Source of the DNA: Planctomycetota bacterium
GTDB taxonomy: Bacteria > Planctomycetota > Phycisphaerae > WQYP01
Assembly (NCBI GenBank): GCA_021852225.1
Contig: JAJZOA010000027.1
Location: 1-38,909 of the forward strand
Reading direction: 5' to 3'
Length of the DNA stretch: 38,909 nt
A model generated the notes under the pieces. It did not search any database, had not been told where the DNA came from, and was given only the letters and a program-made list of their open reading frames with translations. Positions 18,047-26,422 of the stretch are shown piece by piece (positions within the stretch are counted from its first letter, which is position 1; every line of letters starts with the position of its first letter). The translations under genes were made by a program, and so were the position numbers.

Positions 18047-18721
18047 ATGCGAATTGTACTCTATGGCGACTCCATGACTGAATACCTGCACACGCCGCCG
18101 CGCGTGCTGGCCGGTATGCTCCAGGCCCAGAACCCCGGGCGAGCATTTGAAATACTGAATTACGGCGTGGGTGCCACACGCGCAGAACTAGTTCTTTACC
18201 GCCTGAGGTATGAGTTCTGGCATGGCCGCCAACGTATGCTTCCTCTGCCGGTACTAAAGCCCGACGCACTGGTTCTGGAATCCTGCGCGTTCAACAACAG
18301 CAACGACCAGGCCGCGGGATTGGAAAACTTTACGCGGATATGGGATGAAATTCTGGAAACCTGCCGCGAACTTGCACCCCACAGTCGCCTGATTTTTCTT
18401 GTGACGATCGCCTCCACACCGCAGCCGCCTGGCGAAATGGCCAATCGGCTATTTTTTCATGCCGGTCCGGAGATTTTTGCCAATCGACATCATTGGCGGG
18501 AAATATATCAGGAGCGGTTCATAGAATGGGCTACCCGCCGGCGCGTGGATTTGGTCAATGTGCGCAAGGATGTCCAATCTGCAGCAGCGGCCGGCACACC
18601 ACCAACCCATTGGATCGCCGCCGATGGCGTGCATCCGAATCCGGCCGGGGTGGAAAAAATATCCGCCGCCATTGCGGATAAGATTACCAGCCACATCTTG
18701 ACACACACGGAGACAATATGA
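18047..18721 (+). CDS. SGNH/GDSL-family hydrolase
   Basis: Serine esterase of the SGNH fold, a family that removes acetyl or acyl groups from carbohydrates or lipids. The product has 224 residues. Block I is YGDSMTEYL near the N-terminus (serine in GDS), block II the glycine in NYGVGATRAE, block III the asparagine in NNSND, and block V DGVHPNPAG with catalytic Asp and His. The start at 18047 is set by the position of the GDS block; it has only a weak ribosome site, and an open frame extends much further upstream. The stop overlaps the next gene's ATG by four bases (ATGA). Its cytoplasmic position and the divergent esterase suggest deacetylation of imported sugars. Confidence 0.85.
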   Translation: MRIVLYGDSMTEYLHTPPRVLAGMLQAQNPGRAFEILNYGVGATRAELVLYRLRYEFWHGRQRMLPLPVLKPDALVLESCAFNNSNDQAAGLENFTRIWDEILETCRELAPHSRLIFLVTIASTPQPPGEMANRLFFHAGPEIFANRHHWREIYQERFIEWATRRRVDLVNVRKDVQSAAAAGTPPTHWIAADGVHPNPAGVEKISAAIADKITSHILTHTETI

Positions 18722-19230
18722 GCAATGCCAATCCATCGGCCGCCAAATCGCCAGCGCACCGCAATCGAATTCTGCTTCTGATAGGTCTGTTTAAGTTCTT
18801 CAAGGCCGCGGCCCTTATTACCGCGGGCATTCTGGTCATTCATTTCCGTAATACGGATTTAACCAAGGTTGCGCTTCACTGGATTAACAAAATGCGGTTG
18901 GATCCGCACAATCACTGGATCGATATGGCGCTGGACCATATTGCCCTCATTCATAAAAAGCAGATGGAAATGCTGGCTGGCGGCACTTTTGTATACGCGC
19001 TGCTTTTTGCGATTGAAGGTATCGGCCTGGTCATGGAAAAGACCTGGGGCGAATATCTGGTGCTGGTGGACACGGCGCTGCTTATGCCGCTGGAACTGTA
19101 TGAAATAATCAAAAAGCCGGACGTTCTGCGGATTGCGCTTTTGCTAGGCAACGCGTTAATCTTGGCGTATCTGGTGTATTTGCGCATCAAGGCCCGGCGG
19201 CAGAAAAAAGCCGGGCGGTCCGCCGGCTAG
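18718..19230 (+). CDS. DUF2127 family membrane protein
   Basis: Integral membrane protein of 170 residues with about four hydrophobic spans (near 20-42, 88-108, 112-130 and 138-158). The order of segments, LLLIGLFKFFKAAALITAG near the start and GLVMEKTWGEYLVLVDTALL in the middle, with a KPD loop after it, fits the DUF2127 family. The function of this family is unknown. Its start overlaps the SGNH hydrolase stop (ATGA), so the two are translationally coupled. The C-terminus is basic (KARRQKKAGR), expected on the cytoplasmic side. Confidence 0.8.
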   Translation: MSNANPSAAKSPAHRNRILLLIGLFKFFKAAALITAGILVIHFRNTDLTKVALHWINKMRLDPHNHWIDMALDHIALIHKKQMEMLAGGTFVYALLFAIEGIGLVMEKTWGEYLVLVDTALLMPLELYEIIKKPDVLRIALLLGNALILAYLVYLRIKARRQKKAGRSAG

Positions 19231-20214
19231 CAGCCAAGTCGGAATCCAGGCTGTCCTGGCGGTAGAACGGTGGCGGACGATTTTTTCCGGACTATTCGGA
19301 TTCAACAGCGATCCATGGCAGATAAAGTCGGATGATTGTCGGTTCACTGAGATTGAATCGGGTGCCGGATTTCGCGCCGCTTAATTGCCCAGCAAGTATT
19401 TTCAGTTACAGGCGTTGTGCCTGGAAGTAGACAAGCCGCCAATTGTCGCATGACATATTTGCCGTTCAATTGCGTCAGGGCCGACTGGCGCAACAAGCGG
19501 CCTCATACCGGCGGCATTGTTGCGCAAACCCAATGCGTGATTATCTCCGTGGCATCTCAATTTACCAATATCCCATAAATTATCCAGCTATCAAGATATA
19601 ACCATACTAATCGCCGGATTGCAACTATGCAGAAGCGTATCCGAACCGACGAACGGCATATCGCAGTGCTTGCAAAACCGCGCGACGCCTGCATCGCAAA
19701 GTATTCCCTTGCCTGCATCCACAAGACCACGCGATTCGACAGGTTTTTCCGCAGCCGATAGCCGCATCTGACAGATCGGTGATCGGGTATTCCGGCAGAC
19801 TAAACGGCACCGGCATTCGGCCAGCACTTCCGTTGACACACTTATTTCATCGGTCATCTTCCCATGGCATTCTCCATATCCATCCTGGTCCTGGTGGTGC
19901 CGCTTTTTTTTCGGTTCGGCCCGGCGAATTCCTTATCTGCCAGACATTGGGAATTTCGGTTAGCATTAAAAACGACGCGGCAATCTGAATGCCCAAAATT
20001 AAATGTTGGACATGTATTTTGCGAAAAGGGCGTCAGGTCCCGCCGCGATAGTCACCTTCGTCCGGACCGATATCCACCGGCAGGTCGCCGACACGGATGG
20101 ATGCGGTATCAGGCTACCGCCGGGGCGCCGACATGGCCGCACTATCCGCACAGGCGTGTGGCGTTTATACTTTTGTTCGTTGTTTGTTCGCTCCATGAAA
20201 TTTGGAAAGTCCGC
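19231..20214. other. Long gap ahead of ruvA with no confident gene
   Basis: 984 bases between DUF2127 and ruvA. An open frame extends ruvA upstream to 19864, but the added residues do not resemble RuvA and are rejected. The one candidate gene is the Cys-rich minus-strand frame at 19591-19857 (separate entry). I see no RNA gene or repeat here. ruvC, often upstream of ruvA, is absent. Confidence 0.5.
19591..19857 (-). CDS. Possible small Cys-rich (zinc-ribbon-like) protein
   Basis: An 88-residue frame starting MTDEISVSTEVL with eight cysteines. The pairs CRCRLVC near the start and RFCKHCDMPFVGSD with a later HSC resemble a zinc ribbon. A GGGAAG lies directly before the ATG, too close for a good ribosome site. 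Codon use is not clearly biased. It may equally be a chance frame in a non-coding gap, and I do not recognise a family. Confidence 0.22.
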   Translation of the reverse strand: MTDEISVSTEVLAECRCRLVCRNTRSPICQMRLSAAEKPVESRGLVDAGKGILCDAGVARFCKHCDMPFVGSDTLLHSCNPAISMVIS

Positions 20215-20835
20215 ATGATTGCCCGCATTCAAGGAACTCTGGAACTTGTCACGGAAGATAACATTCTCGTGAATGTCGGCGATATCAGTTATGAAATTCT
20301 GGTGCCCGCCGCGGACCTGCCTCACCTGCAAACACGGGTGGGCCAGCGCATCGCGCTGTTTACCATGCAATACCTGGAAGGGAACGCCAGTTTCGGTCAG
20401 TTGGCACCCCGGCTGCTGGGCTTTCTTCGTGAACAGGATAAAGATTTTTTCCAGTTGTTTATCACGGTGAAGGGCATTGGACCACGGCGGGCATTGCGAT
20501 CTTTGGCCGCACCGGTCAGTCAGGTTGCCGCGGCCATCGTGCGGAAGGACGCAAAGTTTCTCACGGGTCTTCCTGAAATAGGTAAACGCACGGCCGAACA
20601 GATGATCGCGGAATTATCAGGCAAGGTGGATATTTATGCGGGTCCCTCTGAATTCGTCGCCCCGGTTAAACACACCGATGAACAGTTAAATGCGATCGCC
20701 GCGCTGACAGCTTTGGGCGAACGGCGAGCCGAGGCGGAAAACTGGGTTGATCGGGCCTGCCGAACTGATCCGGCTCTGGTGAAATCTTCAGATATCATGC
20801 GGGCCGCGTACAAGCTGAAAAACGTTACCGGCTAA
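20215..20835 (+). CDS. ruvA: RuvA, Holliday junction DNA-binding protein
   Basis: Tetrameric protein that binds four-way junctions and guides RuvB during branch migration in recombination repair. The product has 206 residues, normal length. It starts MIARIQGTLELV, the usual opening of the OB-fold domain (1-62). The helix-hairpin-helix region follows (KGIGPRRALRSLAA, then LPEIGKRTAEQMIAELSGK). The C-terminal domain III (about 155-206) begins TDEQLNAIAALTALG and contacts RuvB. The start at 20215 is fixed by family similarity, with GGAAAG upstream. It is 18 bases ahead of ruvB. Confidence 0.97.
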   Translation: MIARIQGTLELVTEDNILVNVGDISYEILVPAADLPHLQTRVGQRIALFTMQYLEGNASFGQLAPRLLGFLREQDKDFFQLFITVKGIGPRRALRSLAAPVSQVAAAIVRKDAKFLTGLPEIGKRTAEQMIAELSGKVDIYAGPSEFVAPVKHTDEQLNAIAALTALGERRAEAENWVDRACRTDPALVKSSDIMRAAYKLKNVTG

Positions 20836-20853
20836 CACAAGGGTCTTTTTACC

Positions 20854-21915
20854 ATGGCGCGAGAACGGATTGTCACCGCCGCTTCACTTCCTGAAGACCA
20901 GCCCGGCACGGGCGCATCGCCTGCACTGCGGCCGAAGAGTCTCAATGAATACATCGGCCAGCGTGAACTTGTGGAGAAACTGCGCATCAGCATTCAGGCG
21001 GCGCAGAAGCGCAAGGAATCCATGGAGCACGTTCTCTTGCACGGGCCGCCGGGGTTGGGCAAAACCACACTCGCATATCTGATAGCCGGTGAATTAAACG
21101 GCACGGTGCCAAAAATTACCAGCGGGCCGGCGCTGGCGCGTCCGACCGAACTGGTTTCCATGCTGACAAATATGCAGCAGGGTGAAATCCTGTTTATTGA
21201 TGAAATTCACCGCATTCCTTCGGCTGTGGAGGAATATTTGTACCCCGCGATGGAAGACTTCTGCATTGACGTGGTTTTCGGTGCGGGCACACATGCGGAA
21301 TCTGTGCACATGGATATCAAGCCCTTCACCCTGATTGGCGCCACTACCCGCGCCGGGCTTTTGTCCGGGCCAATGCGTTCGCGTTTCGGCATTGTGCATC
21401 ATCTTAATTTTTATGACCTGCCGGATTTAATCACCATTGTCACACGGTCCGCCCAACTGCTGGATTTACCCTCGCAGCCAGCGGCCTTGGAACTTGTGGC
21501 CATGCGGTCACGTGGTACGCCGCGTGTGGCCAACCGACTGCTGCGGCGGGTGCGCGATTTTGCTGTGGTGCGCGGCGAAGGGAAATTGACACCAGACATT
21601 GCGGCCCAAGCACTGGAGCTTGAGGGCATTGATAACCAGGGACTGGACGCACTGGATCGCCGATTCATGGGTGTTCTGGCCCGCGATTATGATGGCGGGC
21701 CGGCCGGACTTGAGGCGCTGGCGGCAACCATGGGGGAGGAATCCGATACGCTGGAAGATGTCATAGAGCCATTCCTGCTGCAAAATGGCCTGATACGCCG
21801 CACACCCAAAGGACGACAGTTGACCAACGCCGGCTACGCACACCTGAAGCTTAAACCACCGATACAGCAAAAAGCCGTCGCAGAGGACGATAACTCAGGC
21901 GAAAAACTGTTTTAG
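20854..21915 (+). CDS. ruvB: RuvB, Holliday junction branch-migration ATPase
   Basis: Hexameric AAA+ motor that pumps DNA through the RuvA-bound junction. The product has 353 residues. Walker A is HGPPGLGKTTLAYLIA, Walker B is ILFIDEIHRI, sensor 1 is TLIGATTRAGLLSGP and sensor 2 is GTPRVANRLLRRVRDFA. The C-terminal winged helix has the family signature GPAGLEALAATMGEE and FLLQNGLIRRTPKGR. ATG at 20854 with an AAGGG ribosome site. It forms a two-gene operon with ruvA. Confidence 0.99.
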   Translation: MARERIVTAASLPEDQPGTGASPALRPKSLNEYIGQRELVEKLRISIQAAQKRKESMEHVLLHGPPGLGKTTLAYLIAGELNGTVPKITSGPALARPTELVSMLTNMQQGEILFIDEIHRIPSAVEEYLYPAMEDFCIDVVFGAGTHAESVHMDIKPFTLIGATTRAGLLSGPMRSRFGIVHHLNFYDLPDLITIVTRSAQLLDLPSQPAALELVAMRSRGTPRVANRLLRRVRDFAVVRGEGKLTPDIAAQALELEGIDNQGLDALDRRFMGVLARDYDGGPAGLEALAATMGEESDTLEDVIEPFLLQNGLIRRTPKGRQLTNAGYAHLKLKPPIQQKAVAEDDNSGEKLF

Positions 21916-22122
21916 AAGACCGGGCTTCATCGAATATTAAATCCGATGCAGCGGCCAGATGCCCGCCAGTGGAAAAGGGCTTCAGGAGGGACGTATTTGG
22001 CGCGTATCACCAGCGCCCGATGCGGCAGCTAACAAGGGTTTCGCGGCACCACTAAAGCCCGACGCTACCCGGACGCCTTGGCGAGTCCCGCACGTCAAAT
22101 GGAGAATTTTGCCATATATTAA

Positions 22123-22500
22123 TGGAGGCGGAGGGAGTCGAACCCTCGTCCCGTGGCAGGTTGAGGAACACTTCTACACGCTTAGGCTGCAGGTTAATGT
22201 CGAGTCACAGGCCGCTCGCAGTCTAACTGCCCATGACCCCAGCCGATCCTGTGTCTTAACAGATGACCGATCAACTCTGTCATCCGGGCATTCCGCTGGT
22301 CGTCAGTTCTTCGCGGGACGCGGACTTCCCACGGGAACCGGGCTACCGTTTTTTAGGCAGCCAGCCGAAGGCCGAAGCCTCCGGTTGTTGGGAACTTGAA
22401 GTTCTCAGCATTTGATTTTTTGCCAATCAGTTTTACGACTTGTCCGGCAGGTCGGCATGCGATGTTCAACACTACTGTCCGGTCGATACCTGTCGCCCCC
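22123..22500 (-). ncRNA. ssrA: tmRNA (transfer-messenger RNA)
   Basis: Rescues ribosomes stalled on broken mRNA and tags the unfinished protein for proteolysis, together with SmpB. The 5' end GGGGGCG (from base 22500) pairs with the 3' acceptor strand CGCCTCC plus discriminator A (22123). The T arm GAGGG-TTCGACT-CCCTC precedes the acceptor. CCA is not encoded and must be added. Within the 5' half are GCATGCCGA and TCGTAAAAC, as in other tmRNAs, followed by GCAAAAAATC just ahead of the tag frame. Length is about 378 bases, one piece, not permuted. An extended -10 promoter lies upstream. Confidence 0.95.
22353..22409 (-). other. tmRNA tag reading frame
   Basis: Aligning the segment before the resume codon with E. 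coli tmRNA (GCAAAAAAT then a few bases) places the resume codon at GCT, 22409-22407. The frame then reads AENFKFPTTGGFGLRLAA followed by TAA: 18 residues including the tmRNA-supplied alanine. The end LAA fits the usual degradation signal, but an arginine stands where many tags have alanine (ALAA). The later part of the frame lies in a hairpin (CCGGAGGCTTCGG and neighbours). Confidence 0.75.
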
Positions 22501-22532
22501 TTTCAAATGGGTAATGGATCAAAACCGGCTGA

Positions 22533-22538
22533 ATTATA
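22533..22538 (-). promoter_or_regulatory. Extended -10 promoter of ssrA
   Basis: On the minus strand TGGTATAAT gives a perfect TATAAT with the extended TGn motif. The tmRNA 5' end is about 33 bases downstream, leaving a short leader for RNase P to remove. No good -35 box is seen, as is common for extended -10 promoters. Confidence 0.65.
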
Positions 22539-22773
22539 CCATGAATCGGGCGGACGAAATAGGTCGCAACACGTCCGATAATAGCACTGTTATTATTTGC
22601 AGCCTTCTTTTAAACGAATGTCGCCCGAATTTCACGCCACCAAGGGTTGCGTTGCTGGAGATCGGCATACCCCCCCCGGTTGGAACAGATGTTCCGCGGT
22701 GCGCACGGAGAAGCTGATTCATGGCCAGCGGTACGCCAGTCCGCCGAGGTGCGAGGCGATCTTTTTTGCGGGG

Positions 22774-23790
22774 TTATTGTTCCCACATATACAGAAAATG
22801 CGGATGCAGCATGGTATTCATCGAGCCGCCAAGATTCACATTTACCATATTTGTTTGAACCCGTGAAGCCGAAAGCGGCGTCCGGGCGTAAATCGAACCA
22901 TGGCCTGCGGAACTCCGACCATACAGAACGACATTGGCATGATGGATATGTGCCATTTTTTTGGCCATTGAAATAGCGCTGTTCAAGCCCCCAACCGCAT
23001 TAATCAAATGATAACGCGCCGCGTCCGTGCCGGTCACCGGGCGGCCATCGGTCAACTTCGGCCAGTCTGCTTTAGCCACCCGCGGATGCGACTTTTCCAC
23101 GAGTGCCTTAAAGCGGGCATAGAACTGATTCACAAAACCCTGAATCAGCTTTTTGTTAGAGGGTGTCATCCTGTGAAACGGAGAACCGGTATCTTTATTC
23201 GGTCCGCTTACAAATACCGGCGCGGTAATGCCCAGATAGCGGAGGGCGCGATGAAAATTAAATAATTGGACGATTACACCGATGGACCCGGTTATCGTGG
23301 TCGGATAGGCCATCTGATAATCTGCCGCGCAGGAAACGTAATAGCCGCCACTGGCACAGACATCCATCATTGAAGCAATGACGGGCAGATGCGTCCGCTT
23401 TTTAAACGCCTCCACTGCGCGGTACATCATGTAACTCGCAGTAACGGTTCCACCGGGTGTGTTCATGCGAAGAATAACGGCTTTCACCCGCGGATCATGC
23501 GAAATTGCATCCAGTGTTTGTTGCAGGTCGCTGACCGGATTATGTCCGCTGGTCAGCAGCGATCCTCCGCGGCCATCCATGATCATGCCGGATATATTCA
23601 CCAGGGCGATGCGGTTAAATACGAACCAATGGCGGCTCTTTTTTACAAGTTGGGCCCGTACCCGCGCGTGGGTGGGAACCAGATTGATCTGTACTGTGCG
23701 ATTTGCGCAACCCGTCAACCCTCCCAAAAACAATGCCATTGCCAACACTGTCGCGGACAGAACGGATACTCGCGGAAAAGAAAATTGCAT
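22774..23790 (-). CDS. sppA: Signal peptide peptidase SppA-type serine protease (S49), lipoprotein
   Basis: Envelope protease of the S49 family that degrades leftover signal peptides. The product has 338 residues from the ATG at 23790 (AAGGTGA ribosome site; an in-frame GTG at 23799 is the alternative). The N-terminus is a lipoprotein signal with lipobox LTGC, so the protein is anchored to a membrane rather than spanning it. The catalytic serine is in DVCASGGYYVSCAAD and the lysine in SGPNKDTGSPF, with NTPGGTVTASYMMY between the N-terminal strand and the serine. This is the short, single-domain form. It is the last gene of a minus-strand row with ilvC and the VOC gene; ssrA follows downstream. 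Confidence 0.93.
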   Translation of the reverse strand: MQFSFPRVSVLSATVLAMALFLGGLTGCANRTVQINLVPTHARVRAQLVKKSRHWFVFNRIALVNISGMIMDGRGGSLLTSGHNPVSDLQQTLDAISHDPRVKAVILRMNTPGGTVTASYMMYRAVEAFKKRTHLPVIASMMDVCASGGYYVSCAADYQMAYPTTITGSIGVIVQLFNFHRALRYLGITAPVFVSGPNKDTGSPFHRMTPSNKKLIQGFVNQFYARFKALVEKSHPRVAKADWPKLTDGRPVTGTDAARYHLINAVGGLNSAISMAKKMAHIHHANVVLYGRSSAGHGSIYARTPLSASRVQTNMVNVNLGGSMNTMLHPHFLYMWEQ

Positions 23791-23838
23791 GGTTGTCACC
23801 TTATAAGCAGAATTCAGGGTGCGGACCAGATTATGGGG

Positions 23839-24273
23839 CTAAATCTTTCTTTCCACAATCTGCATCAGATTTCCCTCGCAATCCACAAAGGATATCAGCC
23901 TTCCGCCCCCCACCGCCTGTACGACCGCCCCCACAAACCCAACACCTTCCGCGCTCAAATGGGCATACGCTTCATCAAAATCAGAAACCAGCCAGGCAAC
24001 ATGGCTCAAGCCGGCATCATGGCTGTCGCGCGGGCGACGAATATGGTCGTTGCGCGGCATAATTTCCATCATCATGCCGGCCTGGACGCCGCGCGAATCG
24101 GTGCCATTGGCCGCGGCCGGACCGATCAGATACGTTATCTGCTGGGCAGGGTCGGTTGGATGGGTACGCGCCACGACCACCAAGCCAAGCATGCGCTTAT
24201 ACCAAGCCACCATCTGATCGGTGTGATCGGCGGCAATAGCCACATGGTCAAGACCGCGGGTGAAATTCACCAT
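23839..24273 (-). CDS. VOC-family (glyoxalase/dioxygenase fold) protein
   Basis: A 144-residue protein with two repeats of the vicinal-oxygen-chelate fold. Expected metal ligands are visible: His in GLDHVAIAADH, Glu in MMMEIMPRND, His in GLSHVAWLVSDF and Glu in the C-terminal QIVERK. It resembles glyoxalase I and methylmalonyl-CoA epimerase in layout, but I cannot name the substrate. The ATG at 24273 is preferred because GGAG lies nine bases before it; the ATG at 24288 is too close to its own ribosome site. The ilvC end is 52 bases upstream and sppA starts 48 bases downstream. Confidence 0.88.
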   Translation of the reverse strand: MVNFTRGLDHVAIAADHTDQMVAWYKRMLGLVVVARTHPTDPAQQITYLIGPAAANGTDSRGVQAGMMMEIMPRNDHIRRPRDSHDAGLSHVAWLVSDFDEAYAHLSAEGVGFVGAVVQAVGGGRLISFVDCEGNLMQIVERKI

Positions 24274-24325
24274 GGAAGGGCACTCCATTTCCTCTGCAAC
24301 GCCCCACCGTGGCTCGCCGGCGAAT

Positions 24326-25353
24326 TTAAATAATTTCTTTGGCGTTGATCCACTTCATCATTTTTCGTAACTTGCGACCGGTCACCTCAACAGGATGGTT
24401 TTTATCCGCATCATACAGTGCGTTAAATTTCGGTTTGCCTGCGCGGTGCTCGGCCATCCATTCGGCGGCGAACTTACCGGAGGTAATTTCGTCCAGAATT
24501 TTCTGCATTTCAGCTTTGGTCTGTTCCGTAATAATGCGCGGGCCGCGGGTAAGGTCTCCATATTCAGCGGTGTTGCTGATGCTGTATCGCATGTAATTCA
24601 GCCCCCCCTGATAAATCAGGTCCACAATCAGCTTCACTTCGTGGACACATTCAAAGTAGGCCATTTCGGGTGGATAGCCGTTCTTCACCAGCGTCTCAAA
24701 GCCGGCCTTAATCATCGGGCAAGACCGCCGCACAAAACCGCCTGTTCACCAAACAGGTCGGTCTCGCATTCGTTCTTGAAACTGGTTTCAATAATGCCCG
24801 CCCGCGCGCCGCCCACGCCATTGCCCCACGCCAGCGCCGTGGCCATGGCGTTGCCTGAGGCATTCTGATGAATGGCCACAAGGCACGGCACGCCGCCACC
24901 CTTCACAAATTCGCTGCGCACAAGATGCCCAGGTCCCTTGGGCGCAATCATGACGACATCCACATCCGCCGGCGGAACAATCTGCTTAAAATGAATGTTA
25001 AAGCCATGGGTTGCGCCGAAGGTCTTGCCCGCCTTAAGATGCGGAGCGATATCCTTCTGATAAATTTCTGCCTGAAGTTCATCCGGAAGCGTCAGAATAA
25101 TAAGGTCCGCGGCCTTCACCGCGTCGGCAACAGACATCGGGTCGAACCCATGTTCAATTGCGAGTTTGCCGTTGACGGAATCCCGCCGGTTGGCCACTAT
25201 GACTTTTACACCGCTGTCGCGCAGGTTCTGGGCGTGCGCGTGCCCCTGTGAGCCGTAGCCCAGAATCGCCACTGTCTTACCGGCCAGTCCGGAAAGGGGT
25301 GCATCTTTTTCGTAGAACACTTTAAGACCAGAATCACCAACCGCCATACTCAT
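24326..25353 (-). pseudogene. ilvC: Ketol-acid reductoisomerase with a one-base frameshift
   Basis: NADPH-dependent enzyme of valine, leucine and isoleucine synthesis. The first 213 residues (25353 to 24712) hold the Rossmann motif [17 protein letters not shown] and the metal residues in [15 protein letters not shown], then read LAR and a TGA at about 24714. The rest (24733 to 24326) continues in another frame with [20 protein letters not shown] and the second metal-ligand pair in [12 protein letters not shown]. Adding one base at the CG-ATG junction restores CGG-LARMIKAGF, which lines up with intact class I enzymes, so a single base is missing. The break falls inside the C-terminal knot and splits the metal site, so neither half can work alone. 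An ATG overlaps the stop (ATGA). Everything else is well conserved: a recent mutation or a sequencing error. Start could also be the ATG at 25347. Confidence 0.85.
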
Positions 25354-25370
25354 TTTCCTTCATACTAGCA

Positions 25371-25386
25371 TTGTCATGGCTGACAA
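25371..25386 (-). promoter_or_regulatory. Palindrome ahead of ilvC
   Basis: TTGTCA-TGGC-TGACAA is a perfect inverted repeat of six bases with a four-base centre, 18 bases upstream of the ilvC start. It may be a repressor site. The rest of the 304-base gap to the GH57 remnant (25354-25657) shows nothing I can name. Confidence 0.35.
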
Positions 25387-25657
25387 AATTACAAGCCCAT
25401 TACAATACAAAGCAGGGTCAAAGCGGTCAAACTGGGCGGCCACGCACCCGCCCGGAGATAAGGAGGCTTTGAAGCAAGAATCAGATGTTTTGGACGGGTT
25501 CAGGTCACTTAACAGCCTTCGAACGGTGCAGATGGAAGGCCTCCAACAGGCCGTTTTATTAAGGTGGCGATCCATTCTCTATTCCGATTCATGTGAATGC
25601 CGCCACTGCAGTCCGGCCCCGGGTGCCACAGAAGACCACCATGACGGCCATGGCAAG

Positions 25658-26422
25658 CAGGTCAATCAGACGGAATTGCCGGTTCCGCCTGCGGCGATAC
25701 GGGGTATTTGACCCCGAAGCCGATTATTTTGACCGCAATGCCAATCGCGAGTTCATGCAGAAAATAGCCCGCAATTGCTATTTGCCGGCAAACAAAGTTC
25801 TGCCGGATTTATGTCACCGCTTCGGCAAGTCGTTTCGGTTTTGCGTGAGCATCAGCGGGACCGCATTGGAACAGTTCGAGTTGTACGCGCCGGAAGTGCT
25901 GGAATCCTTTTTATTCCAATGAGATCGGCCGCCTGCTCGGATCATTGAAACTTGATGCGGTGATTACCGAAGGTTGGGAGGCGGTGCTTGGTTTGCGCAA
26001 TCCCGGGCTGGTGTATCAGGCGCATCGGGAGCCGATTCGTCTGCTGCTGCGGCATTATCATTTAAGCGATGATATCGCCATGCGGTTTTCCTGCCGGTCG
26101 TGGTGCCAGTGGCCTTTAATGGCGGATACTTATGCCCGCTGGCTTAACGGCATAAACGGACAGGGTTCGCTGGTGCTGTTGGGGATGGATTACGAAACGT
26201 TTGGCCAGCGCCATCCCGCGGAGTCCGGCATTTTTGACTTTCTTGCGGCGTTGCCGGGCCATGTTCTGGCGATAAGTGACATATTCAACACCCCGGCTGT
26301 TTGCCGACTGGCGGCGCATGATCACCAGTGACCACTTCTATTACATGAATGTGGCATGCCGGCGCGATAATCGAGCCGTATTCCGTTCGGCAATTTTTAA
26401 TCCCGCCCGAAAGCGGTTCTAA
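25658..26422 (+). pseudogene. Decayed GH57 alpha-amylase remnant
   Basis: Pieces of a family 57 glycoside hydrolase (intracellular alpha-glucan hydrolase), spread over several frames. Piece 1, about 25684-25910, reads RFRLRRYGVFDPEADYFD, then ARNCYLPANKVLPDLCHRF and VSISGTALEQFELYAPEVLE; just before it QVNQ is what remains of the family's QVHQP motif, in another frame. Piece 2, about 25905-26325, begins FYSNEIGRLLGSL and holds ITEGWEAVLGLRNP, LSDDIAMRFSCRSW and the catalytic-aspartate motif MDYETFG. Piece 3, from about 26313, reads ITSDHFYYM in a third frame and stops at 26422. Compared with intact relatives, the stretch with the catalytic glutamate and another near the C-terminus are deleted. 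The gene cannot make an active enzyme. Confidence 0.82.

Noticed and set aside
19864..20214. Upstream extension of ruvA
   Set aside because: The extra residues are unlike any RuvA; the canonical MIARIQG start is at 20215.
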